Positions 24,530 through 32,704 of a stretch of 64,000 nt of DNA are shown here, in pieces. Source of the stretch: CAZCPB01 sp044223975 (GTDB lineage: Bacteria > Planctomycetota > Phycisphaerae > Phycisphaerales > UBA1924); the NCBI GenBank assembly GCA_044223975.1, contig JBGALI010000006.1, positions 62,001 through 126,000 on the forward strand. The letters are read 5' to 3'. A model generated the notes under the pieces. It did no database searches. It was not told where the DNA came from and worked only from the letters and a program-made list of their open reading frames with translations. How positions within the stretch are numbered: position 1 is the first letter of the stretch; every line of letters begins with the position of its first letter. Position numbers and translations under genes: made by a program.

Positions 24530-25387
24530 GTGGCTCGCACGTCTACCGCCAAACCGAGCGCCGCGCGACCGACGAAGGTCTCTCGCGGCTCCCCCACGCC
24601 CAAGAGTGGCAAGCCCGCCGCCAAACCGGTCGCCAAGGCGGCCGCAAAGGCGCCCGCCAAGGCGGCCAAGCCGACCAAGGCGCCGACGCCGTCGTCGAAG
24701 AAGCCGAGCACCGAGCCGGCCAAGGGGATCAAGCCCGTGACCAAGGCTCCCGTCCCCGCCCCCAAGCCGGCCCCAGTGGCCGAAGCGGGGAAACCGCTGC
24801 GCAAGGGCATCACGATCGTCAATCCCAAGCCGATGAAGCGACCCCGCCCCAAGGCGGTCATCACCCCCGTGCCGCCGGGCGTGGGCGGCCTGATGGCCAA
24901 GGGGATGGTACGCAAGCCGCTTATTCCGTCGGGGCCCAAGGCGTCCAACGCCATGCCGCTGGGAATGCAGCACGTGGAAGTGGTCGCGGCCGTGCCGCCC
25001 AAGCTCAAGACTCCGTACGGGAAGAAGGAACTCGAGAAGTTCCGTGCGATCCTCCTGCGCAAGCGGGCCGAGCTGGTCGGCGACGTGAACAACATGGAGT
25101 CGCAGGCGCTCAAGGATCAGAGCGGCTCGCTCTCGAATCTGCCGCAGCACATCGCCGAGCAGGGGTCGGAGGCGTACGAGCAGTCGCTCGCGCTCGACCT
25201 TGCCGCGGCGGACCGCAAGCTGATCAAGGAGATCGACGACGCGCTCAAGCGCATCGACGACGGGACCTACGGCGTCTGCGAGCTGACCGGGAAGCCCATC
25301 AAGCCCGAGCGTCTGGAAGAGTTGCCGTGGGCCCGCCACTCCATCGAGGCGGCGCGCGAGCTCGAGCGGCGTCACATGCGCGTGTGA
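24530..25387 (+). CDS. DksA/TraR-like protein with H1-like basic N-terminus
   Basis: 285 residues. The first ~95 residues are Lys/Ala/Pro rich (KPVAKAAAKAPAKAAKPTKA), like histone H1-type or HU tails. The C-terminal ~115 residues match DksA/TraR: a coiled coil (KKELEKFRAILLRKRAEL, ALDLAAADRKLIKEIDDALK) then DDGTYGVCELTGKPIKPERL and ELPWARHSIEAARELE. In this family the finger normally has four Cys; here only Cys250 remains, the other positions being Thr, Ser and Ala, so zinc is probably not bound. It may act on RNA polymerase through the secondary channel or bind DNA. GTG at 24530 follows GGAGGGG. lspA follows after 33 bases. Confidence 0.8.
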   Translation: MARTSTAKPSAARPTKVSRGSPTPKSGKPAAKPVAKAAAKAPAKAAKPTKAPTPSSKKPSTEPAKGIKPVTKAPVPAPKPAPVAEAGKPLRKGITIVNPKPMKRPRPKAVITPVPPGVGGLMAKGMVRKPLIPSGPKASNAMPLGMQHVEVVAAVPPKLKTPYGKKELEKFRAILLRKRAELVGDVNNMESQALKDQSGSLSNLPQHIAEQGSEAYEQSLALDLAAADRKLIKEIDDALKRIDDGTYGVCELTGKPIKPERLEELPWARHSIEAARELERRHMRV

Positions 25388-25420
25388 CCGGCACGGTCAC
25401 GCGGCCGCGCGTCTGATTCC

Positions 25421-26143
25421 ATGGCCCAGACCCACGTCCAGTCCCGCGAACCGTCGTCCGCTGTTTCGTCGTCCGATCCGGGCGCCGGGGCGGGTGCTCT
25501 GTCGGCGTGGCACAGCCGCCGGGCGTGGGTGTTGCTGCTGGTGGCGACGGCGGTTCTGCTGGCCATCGACCTGGCGAGCAAGTCGTGGGCGTTCGCAAAG
25601 ATCGCCGATGCCCCCGTGGTCGTGAACCGCGCGGACGTCCTGGCGGGCGGGCCGCTCTACCGGCTGATCCCGCCCCACGAGCCCGTGGTGATCCTGCCGA
25701 AACTTCTTGAGTTCACGCTGGTGCTGAACCCCGGCGCGGTCTTCGGGCTGGGCGCAGGGCAGCGCGGCACGTTCATCGTGTTCACGATCGGCGCGTTCGT
25801 GTTCGCGCTGTGGATGTTTCGCGCATGGACCGGCCCGCGCGACCGCCTGGCGCACCTGGGGCTGGCCCTGCTGCTTTCGGGCGGACTGGGGAACCTGTAC
25901 GACCGGCTCATGTTCGCGTGCGTGCGTGACTTCATCCACCCGCTACCGCACGTGGTGCTCCCGTTCGGCTGGAGTTACCCGTGGGGGAGCCGGTCGGGCG
26001 CCCGCGAGGTCTGGCCGTACGTGTCGAACCTGGCGGACCTGTTCCTGATCGTGGGGATCATCCTGCTGGTGTGGCACACGTGGAAGAGCGGTGGCAGGGC
26101 TCACGGTTCGACGGAGCCTTCACCTTCTCCGAACGCCGCGTGA
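25421..26143 (+). CDS. lspA: lipoprotein signal peptidase (signal peptidase II)
   Basis: 240 residues, inner membrane aspartic protease that removes signal peptides from prolipoproteins. Four hydrophobic segments at about 35-52, 117-133, 145-158 and 202-218. Family motifs: IDLASKSW (49-56), LVLNPGAVFGLG (NxGxxF), GGLGNLYDR, and the catalytic Asp170 in VRDF and Asp206 in NLADLF. An Arg/Ser-rich 30-residue N-terminal extension and a long loop between the first two segments make it longer than the usual 160 residues. Probably in one unit with the upstream DksA-like gene. Confidence 0.95.
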   Translation: MAQTHVQSREPSSAVSSSDPGAGAGALSAWHSRRAWVLLLVATAVLLAIDLASKSWAFAKIADAPVVVNRADVLAGGPLYRLIPPHEPVVILPKLLEFTLVLNPGAVFGLGAGQRGTFIVFTIGAFVFALWMFRAWTGPRDRLAHLGLALLLSGGLGNLYDRLMFACVRDFIHPLPHVVLPFGWSYPWGSRSGAREVWPYVSNLADLFLIVGIILLVWHTWKSGGRAHGSTEPSPSPNAA

Positions 26144-26188
26144 CTCCGGCGGCTGGGTGGCCTGAACGGCCCGCCGGTGCCGTGGTGC

Positions 26189-27169
26189 TCAGCCCACCAT
26201 CTCGCCGGCCTTGGTCCGGATCCCGTCGATGATGCCGCGCACTTCCGCCGCCATGCGCGTGTTGGGGAACTGCGTGATGATCTCGGCGCCCAGGCGCGAG
26301 GCCTCGTCCCAGCGGTGGTCCTGCACGGCGAGCTTGAAGAGGGCGCCCAGGTTCTCGCGGGCCTTGCCGATGACGCCGCGGGCCGTCTCGCGGAGCGGCG
26401 CCGCTTCCTCTTCGGTCAGGTACTGATCGAGCTCCTTGAGCATCTCCATCGCGTCCTCGATGCGCTCTTCCTTGGCGCAGACGAAGAACTGCCGCTCGAG
26501 CTCGAGCTTGTACGCGGCCCGGGCCTGGTCGACGCGCATGCGCAGGCCCTCGACGCGCGGCGAGTCGGGGAAGAGCCGCATGGTCCTGGCCGCTTCCGCC
26601 GACGCCTCGTCCCAGCGGCGCTGGATGATGTAGCCGTCAAGGACGGCGATGGCCTCGCGCAGCTCGCGGTTCTGGCCCTCGGAGCGGGCGGACTCGATCT
26701 TCTGACGGAACTCCTCGGCGTCGGCCCGGTAGCCGAAGCGGTCGGCGAGCTCCTTGACGAGCACCATCGCCGCTTCCCAGTCGCCGCGGGCGACGTCCTC
26801 TTCGATGGCGGCGCGGAGCAACTCACGCTCGCGCCGACGGTTGATGACGCGCCGGGCATCGTCGGAGAGCGACGCCTGGCCGGAGAGGCGCTCGATGGAT
26901 TTGGAGAGTTCTTCGATGCGGCCGGAGGTCTCGTCGGTCATGGCGTGCAGCATGGCGCGCCGGATGAGGAAGAAGACAAGGACGAGCGCCCACACGATGA
27001 CCAAGCCCAGCACGCCGAGGGCGGCGACGCTGGTCATGGGTTCCTTCGATGTCCCGTCCACCACGAGCCACACGCTCAGCGCCGCGGGGAACACGAAGCT
27101 GGCCCACCAGATCCACGCCTTGCCGGGGTCGGCGAGCGCGGCCCGACGATCGGTGTCATCCGTTGCCAT
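26189..27169 (-). CDS. membrane protein with TPR-like helical repeats
   Basis: 326 residues. Two hydrophobic segments (WIWWASFVFPAALSVWLVV, about 18-37, and LGVLGLVIVWALVLVFFLI, about 50-70) precede a cytoplasmic helical region. It has a coiled-coil stretch (ETSGRIEELSKSIERLSGQ) followed by TPR-like helix pairs (ARGDWEAAMVLVKELADRFG, QRRWDEASAEAARTMRLFPD, QDHRWDEASRLGAEIITQFP). Likely a scaffold; no known family name recalled. The start at 27169 has AGGAG nine bases before. Confidence 0.7.
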   Translation of the reverse strand: MATDDTDRRAALADPGKAWIWWASFVFPAALSVWLVVDGTSKEPMTSVAALGVLGLVIVWALVLVFFLIRRAMLHAMTDETSGRIEELSKSIERLSGQASLSDDARRVINRRRERELLRAAIEEDVARGDWEAAMVLVKELADRFGYRADAEEFRQKIESARSEGQNRELREAIAVLDGYIIQRRWDEASAEAARTMRLFPDSPRVEGLRMRVDQARAAYKLELERQFFVCAKEERIEDAMEMLKELDQYLTEEEAAPLRETARGVIGKARENLGALFKLAVQDHRWDEASRLGAEIITQFPNTRMAAEVRGIIDGIRTKAGEMVG

Positions 27170-27222
27170 CGCACCGTCTCCTGCGGGCGCGATTCCCCGC
27201 GCGCCCGCGCCTCTCGATCCGG

Positions 27223-27609
27223 TCACCCGCTCCCCGGCGTCGGCTCGCCGCAGTCCCGCGACATCGGGATCAGGCACAGGAACCGCAGGCCGCCGGGCGT
27301 GCTGTTGTTGGACGCGGCAGACTTGAACTGGTGCTCCTGATTCGCCGGCACGTAGATCACGTCGCCGGCCTTGATGGGTCGCTCCTGACCCTCCAGAAGC
27401 ACGGTGCCCTCGCCCTCGACGATGAAGACCTCGTGCTCGTAGTCGTGGGCGTGCCGAGGCGTAAATCCTCCGGGCTCGACCTTGAAGTGGCGGAGCGCAA
27501 AGTTGGGCGCCCCGTCGGTCCGCCCGACCATGACCGCCATCTGGGCGCCTTGAACGCCGGCCATCTCGACCGGCTTCATCGGGGCGTCGTTGATGTTTCG
27601 AATGAGCAT
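27223..27609 (-). CDS. cupin domain protein
   Basis: 128 residues, a single small beta-barrel. Cupin motif 1 is PRHAHDYEHEVFIVEGEG (two His, one Glu and a later His for metal) and motif 2 is AGDVIYVPANQEHQF. The type is close to conserved-barrel stand-alone cupins of unknown substrate. The ATG at 27609 has GGAGG 11 bases before it. A TAGAAT on the same strand about 50 bases upstream may be its -10 box. Confidence 0.85.
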   Translation of the reverse strand: MLIRNINDAPMKPVEMAGVQGAQMAVMVGRTDGAPNFALRHFKVEPGGFTPRHAHDYEHEVFIVEGEGTVLLEGQERPIKAGDVIYVPANQEHQFKSAASNNSTPGGLRFLCLIPMSRDCGEPTPGSG

Positions 27610-27729
27610 GAAAGGAGCCCTCCGTGCGTTCCTCGGATATCGAACAGACTCCTCCATTCTATTGAGGTGCCGGGGTTGTTCGCAGCCCCATTCACACGTT
27701 GGGATCAGGGGCGTTGCCCGCGCGGCTTC

Positions 27730-27735
27730 TATAAT
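27730..27735 (+). promoter_or_regulatory. putative -10 box for leaderless MBL gene
   Basis: TATAAT, the perfect consensus, ends five bases before the ATG at 27741. No Shine-Dalgarno site is present. Confidence 0.5.
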
Positions 27736-27740
27736 CGCTC

Positions 27741-28490
27741 ATGAGCGGCTCACAAGCTCCCCGGTCTTCGAAACCTGATACGCACGCCGGTGCTGTGGGA
27801 CACAAGGCTCCTCTTTCCGGCGATGTGCCAAAGCGGGTCGCCATTCACGGCGTCACGCTGGGGCCGTTCGCGACCAACTGCTACATCGTCCGCGTGGAAG
27901 GGTCGAGCGGTTGCTGGATCGTGGATGCGGGGTACGAACCGGATGAACTGATCGACTTCGTGAAGGCCCAGGGGCTCACGCCGCGGGCGATCGTTCTGAC
28001 GCACGCGCACCCGGACCACATCGCCGGGGTGCGTGATGTTCTGGCCGCGTTCCCGGGGACGCCGATCTGGGTCCACCGCGCCGAGCGCGAGTGGCTCGTC
28101 GATCCAGAACTGAACCTGAGCACGCTGATCGGGATCCCGGTCACGGCGCCCAAGGCCGACCGGGTGCTCGACGGCGGCGAGGAACTGGAGCTCGAAGGAA
28201 CGCGCTGGCGGGTGCTGCACACGCCCGGCCACTCCCCCGGCGGGATTACGCTGTTCAACGCCGATGCGCTCACGGCGATCGTGGGGGACACGCTCTTTGC
28301 GGGGTCGGTCGGGCGCACCGATTTCCCCGGGAGCAATCCCGCGGCACTGGTCCGCTCGATCCGCGGAGAGTTGTACAAACTCCCGCCGCGCACGCGCGTG
28401 CTGCCTGGGCACGGACCGGAGACCACCATTGGCGAGGAGATGGCGGGAAACCCATTCGTGCCGGCGGCTGGCGCGACCGGCGACTGGTGA
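27741..28490 (+). CDS. MBL-fold hydrolase (glyoxalase II-like)
   Basis: 249 residues. Metal-binding motifs are HAHPDH (HxHxDH), HTPGHSPGG, IVGDTLFAGSVGRTDFPG (bridging Asp) and LPGHGPETTIGEE (last His). The GRTDFPG and GHGPxTTIGxE elements place it in the YcbL/hydroxyacylglutathione-hydrolase-like branch. It probably hydrolyses a thioester; the substrate is unknown. A 30-residue leader before FATNCYIV may be disordered. The TGA stop at 28488-28490 directly abuts the heptamer palindrome. Confidence 0.9.
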   Translation: MSGSQAPRSSKPDTHAGAVGHKAPLSGDVPKRVAIHGVTLGPFATNCYIVRVEGSSGCWIVDAGYEPDELIDFVKAQGLTPRAIVLTHAHPDHIAGVRDVLAAFPGTPIWVHRAEREWLVDPELNLSTLIGIPVTAPKADRVLDGGEELELEGTRWRVLHTPGHSPGGITLFNADALTAIVGDTLFAGSVGRTDFPGSNPAALVRSIRGELYKLPPRTRVLPGHGPETTIGEEMAGNPFVPAAGATGDW

Positions 28491-28572
28491 GATGTCGGAT
28501 GTGGGATGTCGAATGTCGGATGTAAAGAACGGCGGGAGCCTTTCCCACATCCCACATCCCACATCCGACATC
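28491..28572. repeat. heptamer palindrome GATGTCG/GATGTGG
   Basis: Left arm 28491-28523 is a tandem of GATGTCG-type heptamers; right arm 28544-28572 is CCCACATCCCACATCCGACATC-like in reverse. The outermost 19 bases are a perfect inverted repeat. The element fills the space between the stop codons of two convergent genes and could serve both as terminator. Confidence 0.9.
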
Positions 28573-28575
28573 GTC

Positions 28576-29097
28576 CTACGCCGCCGGCAGCCCCATGCAC
28601 CGCCGCCACGTGCTGATCTGGCCGAAGTGCATCACGATGTGGTTGTTGCACATGAAGCTGACCCGCCCGCCGAGGATCGGGAAGCGCTGGCGGGCCTTTT
28701 CGTCGGCGGTGGGGGCCAGCAGCTTTGCATCGTCGACCCCGGCGAGCGCTTCGAGCAGCGCATCGTGGGTCTTGAAGAACGCCGACGTGATCGACTCCAT
28801 CGCGGGGTAGATCTTGCCCGATGGGTCGTCCTGGCAGGCCGTGCCGTCCTTGAAGAGCTCCTCGAAATTCGCGGGCGCGGCAAACTTGGCGGGGTCAAGT
28901 CCCACCATGGCCGCGATCTTGGTGGGGTAGGTCGCCAGATGCCCGTAGACCCAGGCCGGGTGGTTGGCGTCGATGGTCTTGCCGTTCACGACGGCCTTGC
29001 GGGCGAACTGCTCGGGCTTGATGCCGACGAGCAGACGCTCGCCGTAGCCGCGAGCGAGCTTGGCGGGGGCGATGATGAGCTGGGCGATCTGACCCAT
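28576..29097 (-). CDS. DinB-like four-helix protein
   Basis: 173 residues. A four-helix arrangement with His in HPAWVYGHLATYPTK and in NNHIVMHFGQISTWRRCMGL matches the DinB/YfiT-type superfamily, whose three His bind a divalent metal in thiol-dependent transferases. The thiol substrate or function is unknown. The start ATG at 29097 has GGAGGATTCC-like sequence upstream. Its stop lies three bases from the heptamer palindrome. Confidence 0.75.
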   Translation of the reverse strand: MGQIAQLIIAPAKLARGYGERLLVGIKPEQFARKAVVNGKTIDANHPAWVYGHLATYPTKIAAMVGLDPAKFAAPANFEELFKDGTACQDDPSGKIYPAMESITSAFFKTHDALLEALAGVDDAKLLAPTADEKARQRFPILGGRVSFMCNNHIVMHFGQISTWRRCMGLPAA

Positions 29098-29314
29098 TGG
29101 AATCCTCCGTAAGAGTTGGTCGATGGGGACAGTACGCGTCGGACTGGAGGTCCCGCCCGAGGGTCGGGCCCCGGAAAGCTAGGCTTGGGAGCGCTGGGGC
29201 CTGTACTCCCGACCGGAATCCGAGCCGCGTACTCTCAAAGCCGGAGTCCGGCGGTGCGAGTTCGGGCAGACGATGAGTCCTGGGAGCGGGATTGATGAGC
29301 TTTTTTGTCTCCCC

Positions 29315-29342
29315 TTGCCCCCCCCTTCCCCACGGCTAACAT
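29315..29342 (+). promoter_or_regulatory. predicted rpsL promoter
   Basis: TTGCCC (29315-29320) and TAACAT (29337-29342) with a 16-base spacer. The leader to the rpsL ATG would be about 36 bases and is pyrimidine-rich. Confidence 0.4.
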
Positions 29343-29384
29343 TCCCTCCCTGATCCGACCTTTCGCATACGGACCGACTTCCCC

Positions 29385-29792
29385 ATGCCCACGATCAACC
29401 AGCTCATCCGCAGCCCCCGTCGCACCAACCGCGCCAAGTCCAAGGTGAAGGACCTGAACGCGTGCCCGCAGAAGCGCGGCGTGTGCCTCATCGTGCGTAC
29501 GACGACCCCGAAGAAGCCCAACTCGGCTCTGCGAAAGATCGCCCGCGTGCGGCTGTCGAACGGCAAGGAAGTGACGGCCTACATCGGCGGCGAGGGGCAC
29601 AACCTCCAGGAGCACTCGATCGTGCTCGTCCGCGGCGGCCGTGTGCGCGACCTTCCCGGTGTGCGGTACCACATCGTGCGCGGCTCACTGGACTGCCTCG
29701 GCGTCGAGGGACGTCGCCAGGGCCGGTCGAAGTACGGCGCCAAGCGTGGCAAGGCGGCGGCCCCGAAGGCTGCGGCTGCCGCGGCGTCCTGA
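29385..29792 (+). CDS. rpsL: 30S ribosomal protein S12
   Basis: 135 residues. MPTINQLIRSPR start, LNACPQKRGVCLIVRTTTPKKPNS, and the decoding-centre loops around Lys and Pro in VRLSNGKEVTAYIGGEGHNLQEHS and VLVRGGRVRDLPGVRYHIVRG are those of S12. The C-terminus adds a short Ala/Lys tail (KRGKAAAPKAAAAAAS). At the loop (KKPNSALRK) the Lys linked to streptomycin response is present. rpsG follows. Confidence 0.98.
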   Translation: MPTINQLIRSPRRTNRAKSKVKDLNACPQKRGVCLIVRTTTPKKPNSALRKIARVRLSNGKEVTAYIGGEGHNLQEHSIVLVRGGRVRDLPGVRYHIVRGSLDCLGVEGRRQGRSKYGAKRGKAAAPKAAAAAAS

Positions 29793-29966
29793 TCGCTGAA
29801 CGAATCGTGTGAGCCTGTCGGCGGGTGTGGCCCGCGCCGAGGGGTGAGTTCAAGGGGCCACAACGGCAAGTAATCGGCGACGGGCCGACCCCGCCCGAGC
29901 CGGTGAACAGAGCCGCGCGGCACTGCCCTCAGAGTGACCGACGGCAGATGAGCCAGGAGATTCGCG

Positions 29967-30461
29967 ATGGGCGGACGCATCACCAAGGCCGAGCAGCAGC
30001 TTCGACCGGACCCCCGCTACGGCGACAAGGTCCTTTCGCGGTTCATCAACTGCATCATGAGCGACGGCAAGAAGGCCGTGGCGCAGCGAGTGGTCTACGA
30101 CGCGCTCGACGTGATCGGGACCAAGCTCGAGAAGGAGACCGCCGAGGACAAGCCGGCGGGCCCGATCGAGATCTTCCGCATGGCGATCGACAAGGTCATG
30201 CCGTTCGTCGAGGTGCGGAGCAAGCGCATCGGCGGTGCGAACTACCAGGTCCCGATGCAGGTGAACAAGACGCGCCAGCAGTCGCTGGCGTTCCGGTGGA
30301 TCATCGATTCGTGCCGCGCCGAGAAGGGCCGGCCGATGCACCAGCGCCTGGCCGATGAGCTCTACAACGCCGCCAAGGGCGAGGGCAAGGCGATGCAGAC
30401 GCGTGAGCAGACGCACCGCATGGCCGAGGCCAACCGCGCGTTCGCCCACTTCGCGAACTGA
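29967..30461 (+). CDS. rpsG: 30S ribosomal protein S7
   Basis: 164 residues. It nucleates assembly of the 30S head and binds 16S rRNA. Signatures: DPRYGDKVLSRFINCIMSDGKK near the start, ALDVI, MPFVEVRSKRIGGANYQVPMQV, and the helical end DELYNAAKGEGKAM and HRMAEANRAFAHF. It is slightly longer than the usual 156 because of an insertion around ETAEDKPAGP. An intrinsic terminator follows 20 bases on; fusA and tuf do not follow, unlike the usual str operon. Confidence 0.98.
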   Translation: MGGRITKAEQQLRPDPRYGDKVLSRFINCIMSDGKKAVAQRVVYDALDVIGTKLEKETAEDKPAGPIEIFRMAIDKVMPFVEVRSKRIGGANYQVPMQVNKTRQQSLAFRWIIDSCRAEKGRPMHQRLADELYNAAKGEGKAMQTREQTHRMAEANRAFAHFAN

Positions 30462-30478
30462 TCACGGGCGACACTTTG

Positions 30479-30509
30479 AAAAGCCCCGCGCCCGGCGCGG
30501 GGCTTTTTC
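30479..30509 (+). terminator. strong intrinsic terminator after rpsG
   Basis: GCCCCGCGCC pairs with GGCGCGGGGC around a single C, followed by TTTTT. Upstream As extend the stem. It also faces the convergent GNAT gene. Confidence 0.9.
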
Positions 30510-30525
30510 GTGCGCCGAAGCCGCG

Positions 30526-31185
30526 TTACTTCGGCGCACGGGCGACGGTCGGCCATTCTTCCGCGAGCACGCCCCAACCGATCGTGTCGGTCCAGCCCAG
30601 GCCGTCGGTCCAGCGGTGCTTGACGAAGCGGCATTCCTCGCGGAGGCCGAGCTTGCCGGGGATGGCGCACGAGGCGGTGTTGTCCGCCGCGGCGAAGATG
30701 CGCACGCGCCGGAAGCCCCAGCCGCCCTGGTCCTGGGGGGTGAAGGCCCACGTGAGCATGGCGGCTGTGACTTCGGTCGCCACGCCGCGACGCTGGTGGC
30801 CGATGTGGACCCAGTAGCCGGTCTCGGCCTCGTGGGCGGGGAAGTCGATGCGGTTGAATCCGGTGCCGGCGACCAGGGCGCCGGTGGCACGATCGAAGAC
30901 GCCGAGGGCAAAGCCGACGGTCGAGTTGTGCTCGCGGTTGGTGCAGTCGGCGCGGGCGGCGGCGAAGCGGCGGATGGTCTGGAGCGAATCGTCGGCGTTC
31001 TTGTGTTGATCGGCGGCCCAAGGGATCCAGGGCAGCAGGACGGAGCGGGTTGCGTCGATTGCGCTGAAGAGCGCCGGTGCGTCTGATTCCTCGTACGGGC
31101 GGATGACCAGGCGCTGGGTCTCGAGGCGCGACGGCGGGGGTGTCGGAGGCTTCCAAGGTTCGGGTCGTGCATGGGCGGTCGGCAT
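30526..31185 (-). CDS. GNAT-family acetyltransferase (RimJ/RimL type)
   Basis: 219 residues. RLETQRLVIRPYEESDAPALF (start of the fold), VGFALGVFDRATGALVAGTGF (beta strands 2-3) and the acetyl-CoA-binding ETGYWVHIGHQRRGVATEVTAAML with the Q/RxxGxA-type loop are those of the RimJ/RimL-like N-terminal acetyltransferases. The end LREECRFVKHRW is also typical. The target could be a ribosomal protein or a small amine. The ATG at 31185 follows GGAGAA. Its 3' end faces the rpsG terminator. Confidence 0.85.
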   Translation of the reverse strand: MPTAHARPEPWKPPTPPPSRLETQRLVIRPYEESDAPALFSAIDATRSVLLPWIPWAADQHKNADDSLQTIRRFAAARADCTNREHNSTVGFALGVFDRATGALVAGTGFNRIDFPAHEAETGYWVHIGHQRRGVATEVTAAMLTWAFTPQDQGGWGFRRVRIFAAADNTASCAIPGKLGLREECRFVKHRWTDGLGWTDTIGWGVLAEEWPTVARAPK

Positions 31186-31381
31186 GCCCGGGTTCTCCGG
31201 AGTCGCGCGGGGCGGGGTGCAGACGAACAATCCTGGCGCGGGGCGGGTACTGATTCGGACTTTCTCCGCTCGAAGCCGGTCGCCCGGTAACGCGCCGGCC
31301 CGCAGTGTACCGATCAAGGATGGGCCGAACGAAAGCGCCGGCCTCGCTTGTTCCAACCGCCCGCTCGAAGACTTCCCGCAG

Positions 31382-32689
31382 ATGTCCGACACTCGCCCCC
31401 ATTCCGGAGATTACCGCGCCGGCGCGTGGCAGCACTGGGTCCTCGCATGGCTGCTGATCACGGCGGTGGGGGCGGCGATCCACTGGGCGGCGTGGCTGGA
31501 CCCCTCGCGCGGTGTCGAGGGGGCGATCGGCGAGCGGTCGGTGGTCAAGGTGCTCGCCAACGTCCAGCACATGATCACGATGCCGGCGTGGTCCGTGATG
31601 AACGTGCTGCGGAACAAGTGGGGCGTCGATTCGGTGTGGTGGAGCGTGCTCACGCTCGCGATCGGCTGGGGAACGGTCGTGTACCTCGTGCAGGGGATCG
31701 TGCGGACGCGGCGGCGGATCGTGTCCGGGCGTGCGATGAACATGGTGCCGGGCGAGGTCGTCACCCCGGGCCAGGTCCCGCCGACCGTCGATCTTTCGCG
31801 CCGGCGGGTGCTCTTCGATGCGGCGCTCGGGGGCGTTGGGCTGGCCGCCGGGGCGGCGCTCGTGCGCGGCGTGATCACCGAGCCCTGGGACCTGGTGGTG
31901 CGGCGGTACACGATCCCCCTGCACGACCTGCCGCGCGGGCTCGAGGGGTACCGCATCGTGCAGATCTCCGACACGCACCTCGGGCCGCGGATCCCGGCGT
32001 CGTACGTGCGCGCCGCGGTCGAGATGGCGCGGTCGCTCAAGCCGGACCTGGTCGCGCTCACGGGCGACTACATCCACATGGGCGTGAAGTACCAGGACAC
32101 CGCGGCGGCGCTGTTTGCGCCGCTGGCTCAGGGAGCGCGTGCGCTGCCGGTGGTGGGAACGCTGGGCAACCACGACTGGTGGGGCGACGGCCCGGCGATG
32201 TCGCTGGCCCTCTCGCGGGTCGGCGTGAACATGATCGACAACGCGCGTGTATACCTGCGGGCCTCCGACCGCGCGATCGTGTACGAAGCGCCCGAGGGTG
32301 GCAACGGGTTGTGCATCGCGGGGTTCGGCGATCTCCGCGAGCACATGATCGACCCGTGGGGCACGCTGGGACCGGTGCCGCGGGACATGGCGCGTGTGGT
32401 GCTCGCGCACAACCCCGATTCGGCGGAAGAGATGGAATTCGCTCATCGGGCGCCGCCGCGCCTGGACCTGATGATCAGCGGGCACACGCACGGCGGGCAG
32501 TTCAACCTGCCGGTGATCGGCACGCCCGGGGCGTTCATCCCCAGCCGCTACGGCGGCAAGTACGCGGGGGGGCTGGTGCAGGGCCCGCACTGCCGTGTGC
32601 TGGTGTCGCGGGGCGTGGGGATGTCGATCTTCCCGATGCGGCTGGGCGTGCCGCCGGAATTGGTGGAGATCACGCTGACGCGTGCGTGA
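31382..32689 (+). CDS. metallophosphoesterase, membrane anchored
   Basis: 435 residues. N-terminal hydrophobic segments at about 20-40, 88-105 and after the SRRRVLFDAALGG motif near residue 140. The calcineurin-like domain has QISDTHLG, LTGDYIH, GTLGNHDWWGD, LAHNP and SGHTHGGQ, the full dimetal set, as in the YkuE/YaeI type. Relatives hydrolyse UDP-diacylglucosamine or lipid phosphates at the membrane. The start MSDTRP is favoured over a longer upstream frame of low complexity. Convergent with recJ. Confidence 0.85.
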   Translation: MSDTRPHSGDYRAGAWQHWVLAWLLITAVGAAIHWAAWLDPSRGVEGAIGERSVVKVLANVQHMITMPAWSVMNVLRNKWGVDSVWWSVLTLAIGWGTVVYLVQGIVRTRRRIVSGRAMNMVPGEVVTPGQVPPTVDLSRRRVLFDAALGGVGLAAGAALVRGVITEPWDLVVRRYTIPLHDLPRGLEGYRIVQISDTHLGPRIPASYVRAAVEMARSLKPDLVALTGDYIHMGVKYQDTAAALFAPLAQGARALPVVGTLGNHDWWGDGPAMSLALSRVGVNMIDNARVYLRASDRAIVYEAPEGGNGLCIAGFGDLREHMIDPWGTLGPVPRDMARVVLAHNPDSAEEMEFAHRAPPRLDLMISGHTHGGQFNLPVIGTPGAFIPSRYGGKYAGGLVQGPHCRVLVSRGVGMSIFPMRLGVPPELVEITLTRA

Positions 32690-32704
32690 CCCTTCGCGGT
32701 CACG
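32685..32704. terminator. hairpin over the two stop codons
   Basis: CGTGACC, loop CTTCGC, GGTCACG: a 7-base-pair stem that includes the TGA of the phosphoesterase and the TGA of recJ on the other strand. No T-run, so its role as terminator is uncertain. Confidence 0.4.

Noticed and set aside
26146..26177. Terminator between lspA and the TPR-like gene
   Set aside because: CCGGCGG and CCGCCGG can pair, but the loop is long and no T-run follows.
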